DNA of 64,000 nucleotides from Hawksworthiomyces lignivorus. Taxonomy: Eukaryota; Ascomycota; Sordariomycetes; Ophiostomatales; Ophiostomataceae. Every line of letters starts with the position of its first letter. Position 1 is the stretch's first letter. This document shows, piece after piece, positions 55,992 through 64,000 of the stretch. A program made the position numbers and the translations under genes. The notes beneath the pieces were generated by a model. It did no database searches. It saw only the letters and a list, made by a program, of their open reading frames with translations, and was not told where the DNA came from. The DNA lies in the NCBI GenBank assembly GCA_002917075.1, contig NTMA01000016.1:62001-126000 (forward strand), written 5' to 3'.

Positions 55992-57236
55992 TTAGCCTAC
56001 TGAAGAGCGTTTCTCGAAATCCGTAACAGCAGTGTCAGGAATACATACGTTCATAGGAGCACTGGAGAGAAAACACGTGTAGCGGTTCAGCTCCCGGCAG
56101 CTGCGGCTGAGGGCCTCGAGGTCGAACAGCTCCCCAATGGGCATGCCCCACCCGGCGAGAAGCCACTCGTGCAGATGCCAGTCGAGGTCTTGGCACGGCC
56201 ACACCTCAAATGAGCGCGTGTCGGCGGCAACGGCCGCGATTCTTTTCTCCCAGAGAAACTCCAGAAACTCTGCCGACGGCTGGATTCCAATGTTGCGCGG
56301 CTTCTGCATCTTGTACAGCTTGTCCAGCCGGTCGCGTGTGGTGTCGTCCATCGCCTCGTATTGGGCAAGGTAGCCGAAGCGGACGAGGAGGATATCGCCC
56401 GGGCGGAAGACATCGGCCGACAGACCCTGGGACTCGAGTGCCTCGAGGAGCTCGCTGAACGGCACCGCATGAGCTGCCGTGGCATTGACGATTATGCCAT
56501 GGCTAAGAGCCCATGCGTACCAGTCGATCAAGATGGCTCGTCCAGCGATGCCTTTGGCGGCCGTGTCTGTTAGTATGTTAGCGTAGCAAGGAGCAACATT
56601 GGCAGTTTTCTACTACGAAAACTCACGCTGTATGCCGTTGGGAATAGGCGACTCCACAAACTCTTCTGCAGTGCGGCCCATATAATATAACTAATAACCA
56701 AATTAGCAACGGCCCATGGAGGCAATACGCTGCTAGAGTCGCTTCTTACACCTTCCTTTTGGTACGCGTAATGGCGAAAGCCATCCCACTGCGAGCTGCA
56801 CTGAGAGTTGAACGACCACTGTAAAATTTCCTATTATTAACGAGTCACGTCAAGATACGCAAAGGGCTCGGAGCTGGAAAAACACGCACCTCGTCGTCGT
56901 GGGCTATTTTAAGCGGAGCTTTGTTGATTCTCTTGATCTCAAGTGTTTTCCGGCCCAAGGATGGGTAAGATGCGCCAGTGAGACTCCAACTATGGGCACA
57001 CAGCCGTTGTTAGTTTTCTTTGATCTAGGAGGGTGTCTAGGGCCTTTAACCGACTTCAGAGACACTCTGCGCCCGATACGGAGCTCTTCCTTAGCAGCCG
57101 CGGCCACCACATCATCTGTTAAATGGTTCAGCGTTCCAAGCTGGTCGTCCGGCCCCCACAAACCCCATGCGTTACCGCGGGGGCCGTCTTTGTCCAGTGG
57201 AAGGTCGGCAAACCGCAGATATGGACGGGAATTCAT
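55992..57236 (-). CDS. Cyclase-family (kynurenine formamidase-like) hydrolase
   Basis: Five exons: 57236-57055, 56989-56890, 56818-56750, 56690-56627, 56566-55992; 329 residues. Splicing restores RRVSL-NWSLTGASYPSLGRKTLE, AHDDE-WSFNSQCSSQWDGFRHYAYQKEG-LYYMGRTAEEF and GIQ-HTAAKGIAGRAILIDWYAWA. This is the fungal branch of the metal-dependent cyclase family (PF04199), in which the bacterial HTGTHxDxPxH box is replaced by a QWDGFRH-type box. Members hydrolyse amide, ester or lactone bonds. ATG 57236 is preferred over 57311 because the family usually starts just before this segment. Head-to-head with dehydrogenase 2 across a CGG-N7-CCG site. Confidence 0.87.
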
Positions 57237-57673
57237 AGTGCCGCTGTTTATTTGCGCTTGGTGAAGGACTGCAGCGTCTGGTATCCAAGTCCGATATCCC
57301 TTAATAAACATTCAGGACAGGTGTGCTACACCAAAACCTCACGGGTGCGAGACGGCTAGTGTCTCCCTGAAGTAGGAGTGAACGGTTATTACGGCAATAA
57401 GAGGCAAATAATCGCAGGAGACTGGGCCGTAGACCCCCCCGGACGAGGTCCGAAAAAGTGCGTTATCATGTGCATCGAAGAGAATCTAAGATCTCCGGAA
57501 CTCTAAGGCGATAAAGCAAATACATTAGTGGGTTCGGAGGCACTCCCGCTCGCTTAATGTCTAATATAATAAACATGCATCCGCCGGCACTTGAGGATGG
57601 CCGAGATGAACGACGCCTAATTTGAACCATCTGTGGTCACCGTTGTACTATTGCGTTGTCGTATCTTCTCACC
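57237..57673. promoter_or_regulatory. Divergent promoter of cyclase and dehydrogenase 2
   Basis: 437 bp with the CGG-N7-CCG site 12 almost exactly in the middle. No ORF. Confidence 0.6.
57440..57452. promoter_or_regulatory. CGG-N7-CCG site 12
   Basis: CGG-ACGAGGT-CCG, 204 bp before the cyclase and 222 bp before dehydrogenase 2. Twelve of thirteen bases match the reverse complement of site 7. Confidence 0.6.
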
Positions 57674-58660
57674 ATGGCACCTATGCTCTCTGACAGCCCT
57701 GAGGCTGACGCAGAAGCCGCCACCAGTAACAAGCCTACGCTCTACATACTAGATCCTCTGCATCCGGGAGCCATCGAGCATGCGAGAACACTCTTCAATG
57801 TGGTGCTAGCCTCGGACCCAGACTTTGCCGGCTGGCAGCAGAAGGCCAAGGCCATCTTCGTCCGCGGCTCCTACTTCCGGGCCGACGACGTCGCTCAGTG
57901 CCCTCACCTGGTCGCCATCGGCAAGCAGGGAGTTGGCATCGACAAGATTGACAAAGAGGCGTGCGACGCGCGTGGCATCAAGATCCTCAACGCGCCCGGC
58001 GCGAACGCCCAGGCTGTCGCCGAGATCGTCGTCACGCTCGTCCTGGCCGTAGCGCGCAACATTGCCTCCATCGTGGTGCGCCAGCTCGCGGCACCCGTGC
58101 CCAAGGAATCTTGCAGCGGCGTCACCGTCCACGGCAAGACGCTCGGCATCATAGGCATGGGCAATATCGGGCGCAAGACGGCGCACATCCTCCAGGCCGG
58201 CTTTGCCATGAACGTCGTCGCGTACGACCCCTACATGCCATCTGACGCCTGGCAGGAGATCCCGCACAAGCGGGTGGAGGCCTACCAGGAGCTGCTCGCA
58301 GAGGCCGACGTCGTCTCCATCCACGTGCCCCTGAACGCGGAGACGCGGGACATGATCACCTACAAGGAGCTACAGACTATGAAGCGCACGGCGATCCTCA
58401 TCAACGCCGCGCGTGGGGGAATCGTGAACGAAGCGGACTTGCAGCGCGCGCTAGAAGACGGCCTGATCTGGGGGGCCGGCCTCGACGCCCACGAGGAGGA
58501 ACCACCAACGGCTGCAAAGTACGGCGCTCTTTGGAAGCTGCCCAATGTCGTCAGCACGCCACACATTGGGGCAACCACATCAGAGGCTCAGTTAGCGTCT
58601 GCATCGGTTGCGATAGACAATCTCTACGCTTATTTAAAGAGCATAGGACGGGTGCCGTGA
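57674..58660 (+). CDS. D-2-hydroxyacid dehydrogenase, copy 2
   Basis: Single exon, 328 residues from ATG 57674 (upstream frame has no ATG). NAD(P) loop G161-M-G-N-I-G166; catalytic Arg in NAARGGIVNE, Glu in EEEPPT, His in STPHIGATT. Shared with copy 1: HPGAIEHARTLFNV, IGKQGVGIDKID, GLIWGAGLDAHEEEPPT. Paralogue of 31442-32491. Right border of the catabolic cluster. Confidence 0.93.
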   Translation: MAPMLSDSPEADAEAATSNKPTLYILDPLHPGAIEHARTLFNVVLASDPDFAGWQQKAKAIFVRGSYFRADDVAQCPHLVAIGKQGVGIDKIDKEACDARGIKILNAPGANAQAVAEIVVTLVLAVARNIASIVVRQLAAPVPKESCSGVTVHGKTLGIIGMGNIGRKTAHILQAGFAMNVVAYDPYMPSDAWQEIPHKRVEAYQELLAEADVVSIHVPLNAETRDMITYKELQTMKRTAILINAARGGIVNEADLQRALEDGLIWGAGLDAHEEEPPTAAKYGALWKLPNVVSTPHIGATTSEAQLASASVAIDNLYAYLKSIGRVP

Positions 58661-60453
58661 GCTGCTGTACATTTTAGAGAATACTATATGATAAACTTTT
58701 CCCAAGATTTTCGGCGCCTGCTATACCTACAAGTTGATTTTTTCCGTCCACAGAATTTCAGTCACCTCAAGTCCCACGAATTACTATATTAGGAAATAAC
58801 AAATTCAAGGCCCTCTTCTACCCCTATTCGAAAATCTCACGATAGTTGAGTCGTAATAACAGCGACGTAACAATTACTTTGACGATGGCTACCTTTAGTG
58901 ATCCTCCAGCCCTGCCGTACAGGCTTCGCCGAACTAGGCCTCCTCTCCAATTCGAAGATAATTCTTTTAACGAGCCTTCCCCTTGAATTGAATACGATTT
59001 ATAGACTGCTCTTTTTTAAGGAAAGTTTGGATACGCTGTCACGACCGCTAGAGTTGGCGGCCATCTCAATCAGGAAATATCGAGCTGAAACCTTGTTGCT
59101 GCTTGGTCCCGTCCTTGCTGCCGCTTTGACAACCGAGTGTAAATACAGCGCTTCTTTCTCGACATCTCTCTCATGTACTATTGACTTCTTTCCCATCTTT
59201 TCATTTTCTTTTTCTTTTTTTTCGTTGCCTTTCTCATAACAGTGAACTTTTTTTTAAGTTTCCTCTTACATTACTAATCATGTGCTGACTTAATTTGTAT
59301 CACCGAATTCTTATGTGTCCGAGTGCGAACTCGTCCGGGCAAATCAGAGATCTCGGGATATTACAATTGGGCTAGTTTTTAGTTGCTTTCACACTGACCT
59401 CGGAACTCCGAATTAGACGGGGATAAACTAAGGCGGACACGCCGGTCATCGTTTTCTAAAACAATAATAATTTAATCAAGAAAAAGATAACATTTGTTCA
59501 GCCGTGACGTAGGCAAAATTCTTGGTCGTATCACTTTTTTTCGCTAATTATTACATCGAAAACTCGGTGATAACGTCCTCGCACTCGCATTGTATCAAGG
59601 CCAGATCCGACTTTATGCAGCAGCGCCTCGTGGCTAAAGAGTCGCAGATGGCGGAGCAGTAAAAATTGAGACTACGAGATTCGCAATCACGCCGAGACTA
59701 TGCGCCCCCCACGTTTTGTTTTAAGAATGTTGGAATTGTATGCAAAACGCGTGATGCTGCGCATGAGTTTTGTTCGAGATACGATCACGAGCAAAAATCT
59801 GTTTTGGAAAATGAGCAGTTCTAAGATCTTGTCAAAGAAAAAAGTCGGATGAGTCTCAAACCCCGAAGCTTTGGCTCCAATTTCACAAGAGGCGCCGTAA
59901 CAATCGCGTAGGTCAAAGGCAACAGGGCTGACGAAAGTGGAGTGTGTAGACTTGGCTTTCCAAAGAATGGCCGACACGGAACAACAAAAAATCAAAGTAT
60001 GGCGAAACTGGAGCCTACATAGTCGTAAATCTTGGAGCTATTGAAGGTTTTACTCATGTCATCCGCGAAACCAACGTCCATATTAGCAACTTATCGCCAC
60101 GTCATGTATGTGAATCCCAGGTTCGGTCCTAGTGGCTAGGCAACAGCTGCTCGGAGATCAGAATATTAGGAGTTTTGGGGGTTTTAGGGGTTTTAGGGGT
60201 TTTAGCAGCACCATCCACACCAAAATAAGAAACCAAATCGGACATAGGAAAAGTCCCGGCCCGCAGGTTCCATCGACAGGGGAAGACCAGCAACCCATGT
60301 CGTTAAGGTTGGTTGCATTAGTTTCATAGTTCATATTTAAATGTCTTGCCATCCTGTCGCAAAAAGATGCAGCTCCTGGCAGATGTTGTTTCTGCATTTA
60401 ACACAGCAAAACCAAACGCAAAGAAAAAAAAGAAAGGCAGAATCGGAATCAGT
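58661..60453. other. Gene-poor intergenic region
   Basis: 1.8 kb, AT-rich, with no CGG-N7-CCG. The ORF at 59687-59995 (-) has no domain. It contains the G-rich 9-bp repeat at 60168-60204 shortly before the luciferase-like gene. Confidence 0.55.
60168..60204 (+). repeat. G-rich 9-bp tandem repeat (GGGGTTTTA)
   Basis: About four copies, beginning as AGGAGTTTTGGGGG and continuing as GGGGTTTTA units. Four G-runs in close succession could form a quadruplex. It does not match the fungal telomere unit TTAGGG, so it is not called telomeric. Confidence 0.7.
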
Positions 60454-61188
60454 ATGGCTGCACCACAGATTCCCACGTACGCAGCCCACACGCTATCACC
60501 GGGAGCGATGCCTGCTGCTGTTGATGACAGCTACGACACCCAAGCAGCCTATTTCTCCATTCCCCATAACTTCACTAGCTTTTTCGACCACCACAATACT
60601 GCCGACAGCCGACCATTATCATGGCGCTCTGGTCTGCCACCCTCTGCTGGGCAGGGCCTGTACGATCTCCAAGCCAAGCACCTCGGATCGTCTTACGACG
60701 CAGCCTCTGTGCGAGGTAGACGGCGAACTCAAGAAGACCCCACCGAGAACATGCGGTACAATATGCACGATTTTCTCAAATCCACCGTCTGGGCCAACCA
60801 CGACAGGCTGGCCCTACGACCCTCTCAGCTAGAGGGGCCCCAGCAGAAGGCAATTTTTGTCAAGAACAATAGCATGACCGCCGGCGCAGACCTGCCACTG
60901 CCGTCCTGGCTGCAACCCACAAACGGCGAACACGTACACATACACCCAGACGGCACTTCTCACATGCTGTTATCAGTGACAGATGCGTCTGTGGCAGTGG
61001 AATCAGGCTGGGCGGAAAGCTACACAAAACTCGCGGCAGAATCGGCCCTGCCTCTGGGCTACGTCAATGTTCATGCGCCTCGCGATACCGCGGAGCTAGC
61101 AGAGTGGAAGCGGCTGGTGCTGGCCAGCGTTCGATTTTGTACCCACTCACCTGATGGCTTCTGCATTCGACGGCCAGAGAGACTGTAA
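60454..61188 (+). CDS. Fungal luciferase-domain-like protein
   Basis: 244 residues from ATG 60454 (A at -3, G at +4); an upstream in-frame ATG at 60367 would give 273. The C-terminal third fits the fungal luciferase-domain family (PF17648-like): LPLPSWL, GEHVHIHPDGTSHMLLS, VAVESGWAE, LPLGYVNVHAPRDTAELAEWKRLVLASVRF. Despite the name, these proteins are not shown to emit light; their role is unknown. The N-terminal ~140 residues are not recognised. The His-x-His-x-His pattern could bind metal. Confidence 0.7.
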   Translation: MAAPQIPTYAAHTLSPGAMPAAVDDSYDTQAAYFSIPHNFTSFFDHHNTADSRPLSWRSGLPPSAGQGLYDLQAKHLGSSYDAASVRGRRRTQEDPTENMRYNMHDFLKSTVWANHDRLALRPSQLEGPQQKAIFVKNNSMTAGADLPLPSWLQPTNGEHVHIHPDGTSHMLLSVTDASVAVESGWAESYTKLAAESALPLGYVNVHAPRDTAELAEWKRLVLASVRFCTHSPDGFCIRRPERL

Positions 61189-61972
61189 AGAGAGAAAGAA
61201 AGAGGACATAATGTCTCCCGGGTTATTGCAATTACGTGCGACGGGCGTTCTATTTTGATACAAGCATTTCTTGGCATATTTGGGCTTTAGGAGTTTGACA
61301 GGATTTTGCATACAAACTGGCTGTATTTAGATACCACATGGGCCATTGGCGTTACAGGGACTTGTTAAGGGCACAGGCCTCTCTCCACCAATGCCAGAAT
61401 TCACATAGTTTAACATCCCTCTCAACCACCTGTCCCTCCATTGAATTTAAGCGTTCTTACATCAAATTTAATAGCTGTAACCACGCAGCAAGGCTTAACT
61501 TCACATTCTCCTAGCTTGCCGTAATGGCTTTTTCATGAGCGACTTGTACAGATGCAGAGTGCTACGTAATATGATACGGACACATTAAATCTATCATCTG
61601 CGATGCGGCCTGCACATGCCCGCATCACCACCACGATGATTGGGATAATGTCTTGTGCCCAAACCTCCAGACGCTGAACCAATAATTGCTCAGGGCCATT
61701 ATCTATTCGGCTGTGCCTCTCCGTAATTCTACTCACGACAATCCGCTTTACTCAAGAAAGGCGTATTGAATGGCATTTCTCACAGTAAATCGGACGAATT
61801 TGAAGATTGTTTGTGAGCCAGAAGGTACTTATGCATTCTATTTTAATTTATACAACATTGCTATTCTGATATGCATGCAAATTCGCTAATGTTACAAAAC
61901 ACCCATCATCCACGCCATAATTAACAGTTTGTTGTCCTGCTCCATCAAATTCTTTGTTTTTCGGTTCATAAT
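61189..61972. other. Convergent intergenic region, no gene seen
   Basis: 784 bp, AT-rich 3' flanks of two convergent genes. Nothing recognised. Confidence 0.55.
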
Positions 61973-62439
61973 TCATGAGCACTGGAACGAGCTGATCCGG
62001 TCACGGAACTTGTGATGAAGCTCCGGCACGCTGCCTGCGTCGGTAAAGTTGTCACCGGTGCAGTTGGACTCTCTGGTACAAATTAGTATGCATCTTTTTG
62101 GAACAGATAGGAGCGGAGAAAGGCGCTAACATGAAGAACATGCACTGGTCGCTGCCATGAAAGCGTATGGAGCGAATGCGGTCAACGAAGACTGCAGGAA
62201 CGGCAACTATGTGTTTCGTTAGACAGATGCAATGCTGGGTGCAAAGTGGCCGTAATCTTACTGCACTGGTTGTGGTCGACATTGTCAACGATGTCGCAGT
62301 CTTCAAAGTTCTCGCGACGGCACAGCGTCATCTCGATGCGCCGGCGTTCAGCAGCCAGTGAATCGTCCTGAGCCGGTGCAGGGGCCGGGACAGCCGAAGA
62401 GACGGCGATCAGAGCAAAGAGGATAGCGGAGTATTTCAT
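61973..62439 (-). CDS. Small cysteine-rich secreted protein
   Basis: Three exons: 62439-62262, 62206-62131, 62072-61973; 117 residues. Signal peptide at residues 1-~19 (MKYSAILFALIAVSSAVPA), then a mature domain of about 95 residues with six Cys: LCRRE, EDCDI, NQC-IAV, DQCMF, SNCTG, FQCS at the C-terminus. Six Cys suggest three disulfides. Both introns restore the frame and the stop at 61973-61975. No family recognised. Such proteins are often secreted effectors or cell-surface antigens; no toxin motif was seen. Confidence 0.78.
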
Positions 62440-63661
62440 TTTGGGTTATGACTTGTTATGTTTCTTGCTTTGGTGAAGGCGGCTATGTTCGGAGAAGATG
62501 GGGCAGAATCCAATGTTGTTTCTTAAAAACAAGCTCAATGTCCGTCATTGTCGCCGTCCGTTCCATACTTATATACATCTTGAAATCCACACAAACGTAA
62601 CATGCTAAGCACATATTCTTGTCTTGTCTTGACAAATGATAGACACCCAACCTGGCTCAATCCTTGCAATATTCTATCGCTTCACGCCGAGGATCACCCT
62701 ACAATTACAGAACTGTTCAATGATATCATGGCGCATAGATTAAAATTAAAAATGCAGACGAAGATGCTACTGAAATAGCTTGAAAATCTAGACTACCGAC
62801 ATAGACATATGTAAGATGGATTATTTTTCTAATCTCTCCAATCCAAAGAAATAAGCTTCGCCCACCATCACTCAACAAAGCTCACCATCCGTTGGACCGA
62901 TGACGATGCTGCTCGTGAGCCTGTATTCGCACAGATTCCCTTCTCTTTCCTTTCCATTGACTGCCGCTTTTAATATACCAGTGCTCAGGATCCGCCGTCT
63001 TATGATCGACGGCGCAGCCAGCGTGGCTGGGGCGCAGGCCGGCTATATTGGACCCCTTGTATTGTGAACGTCAGAATAAACCTGGGGAAATTTCCCGTTG
63101 CCATTCTCTATTCGCTTCTAAATATACATTTACAGTCCAATTAGATGGTTTCTCCTTGGCCTAATATAAAGTACACGATAGCTCTCTTTTGCTTCATATT
63201 TTACGTATTCCTTTTTAGCTTTTGCATCCTTTACCTCCCAAGGAGGGTTGGGTGGGGAGATAAGATGTACGAACGGAGGAAAGAAAACCGCAAATAGGTG
63301 CAATGCAGATTCGCTTCCGAGGGGAATCCGATGATGCCGATATGACCATGGCTTTTCATATGTCTGATCTTGTTTTTGAGGTGTACAGAAATGTCGTACG
63401 AACATATGCCAAAGATCAAAATAGAGGGTGCAAAGATAATATATCTGCGTCTTGAAAAAGGTGACGCCGCTCCAAAGCAGTGCCTATGTAGACTACGAAG
63501 ACTGAGAGGAGTTCAGTTGGCCGAAGCTTGACTCTAGAGTGATAAATGAATTAAAAGTAAATTTCAAGCACAGAATACGAGAAACATGAAGAAGAAGAAA
63601 GAAGAAAGAAAAGAAAAGAAAAGAAAAGAAAAGAAAAGAAAAAAAAAAAAACAAAAAAAAA
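62440..63661. other. Intergenic: secreted protein promoter and 5S 3' flank
   Basis: 1.2 kb, AT-rich. Short ORFs (63130-63405) show no domain. The right end (about 63586-63660) is an A/G microsatellite with AAAAG units and long A runs. Confidence 0.55.
63597..63661 (-). terminator. Poly-T/pyrimidine tract directly after the 5S gene (Pol III terminator), with AAAAG microsatellite
   Basis: On the minus strand the 5S gene is followed at once by a run of T (63661 downward), then TTTTC repeats. T runs of four or more terminate RNA polymerase III. Confidence 0.75.
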
Positions 63662-63780
63662 ACGTACAGCAGCGGGTATTCGCTGGTCGTCACCGACCCA
63701 ACTACTAATCCGCCGATTACTGGTTTAACTAGGGGAGAGCGGACGGGATCCCGTGCATTCCAGTATCTATGGCCGTACGT
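63662..63780 (-). rRNA. 5S ribosomal RNA
   Basis: 119 nt on the minus strand. The ends ACGTAC and GTACGT pair as helix I. Conserved internal blocks match fungal 5S: GGCCATAG near the 5' end, the internal control region GGGATCCCGTCCGCTC, and GGATTAGTAGTTGGGT, GGTGACGACCAGCGAATACC. A T tract follows at once. It is a solitary gene, as expected in filamentous ascomycetes where 5S genes are dispersed. No obvious break, so it is probably functional. The ORF on this strand (63493-63798) is a shadow of it. Confidence 0.9.
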
Positions 63781-64000
63781 GAAAGAATTTGGCTTCATTG
63801 GACATTATGTAGGCTTGAATATGGCGAGATCTAGACGAGCCCCTTGCTGTCGATTTGATGTCTGTGGGCACTCAAAATCCGGGGATTCGTCTCACAGCCT
63901 GGTAAGGCTGAAAACACAGTGTTCGGCAAGTGAAAATGTGCTGGCTTTACTGTCCTCGAGGGCGGCGCAGCCTAGCCAATTGGCGCAGAGACGCTCACTG
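63781..64000. other. Right edge, nothing recognised
   Basis: 220 bp upstream of the 5S gene with no supported gene. Confidence 0.5.

Noticed and set aside
55992..57236. Kynurenine formamidase completing the IDO/kynureninase pathway
   Set aside because: The family is related, but the active-site box is the fungal cyclase type, and the gene is 45 kb away inside another cluster.
60168..60204. Internal telomere repeat
   Set aside because: The unit GGGGTTTTA is not TTAGGG, and only about four copies occur.
63493..63798. 101-codon ORF on the minus strand
   Set aside because: It runs through the 5S rRNA gene and its T tract; a shadow frame.
1..64000. CRISPR arrays, prokaryotic operons, tRNA genes
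   Set aside because: No spaced direct-repeat array and no tRNA-like cloverleaf with a B box was seen; the window is eukaryotic.

Overview
The window looks like a chromosome segment of a filamentous ascomycete (Pezizomycotina). Genes carry short GT-AG introns of about 50-100 bp, there are several Zn2Cys6 regulators, and NRPS-like, ACS-type MFS, IDO and small secreted protein genes are present together with a dispersed 5S rRNA gene. No species can be named from the sequence alone. All gene models were spliced by eye from frame continuity, splice signals and family conservation.

Left part (1-24 kb), mixed metabolic genes. The window opens inside a GMC oxidoreductase gene (3' end only). After a 2.6 kb gap comes a 1353-residue A-T-R-SDR NRPS-like enzyme that best fits fungal glycine betaine reductase. 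It converges on a class A FAD monooxygenase. Kynureninase and indoleamine 2,3-dioxygenase follow as a head-to-head pair, then a His-rich coiled-coil small protein, a sugar-type MFS transporter, a two-domain extradiol (glyoxalase-fold) dioxygenase and an MDR-family reductase. IDO, kynureninase, the monooxygenase and the dioxygenase could together form a tryptophan/anthranilate breakdown route; this is inference.

Central part (24-58.7 kb), the main attraction: a dense catabolic gene cluster. It holds two paralogues each of an amidohydrolase-2 lactonase (LigI/rhamnonolactonase type), an HpcH/HpaI aldolase and a D-2-hydroxyacid dehydrogenase. It also holds four ACS/Dal5-type MFS transporters, four Zn2Cys6 regulators in two related pairs, one SMP-30-type lactonase, one secreted type-B carboxylesterase and one cyclase-family hydrolase. 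The order MFS-amidohydrolase-regulator-aldolase on the left is mirrored as aldolase-regulator-amidohydrolase-MFS on the right, and the second regulator pair also sits symmetrically. The intergenic DNA of this cluster contains twelve copies of an inverted CGG-N7-CCG element, mostly about 120-330 bp before start codons, while the intergenic DNA elsewhere in the window has two. The simplest reading is one co-regulated pathway: esterase or cyclase releases a substrate, a transporter takes it up, lactonases open a ring, a dehydrogenase adjusts the oxidation state and the aldolase yields pyruvate plus an aldehyde. The substrate is unknown.

Right part (58.7-64 kb) is gene-poor. It has a fungal luciferase-domain-like protein, a three-exon small cysteine-rich secreted protein, and a 5S rRNA gene on the minus strand ending in a long T tract.
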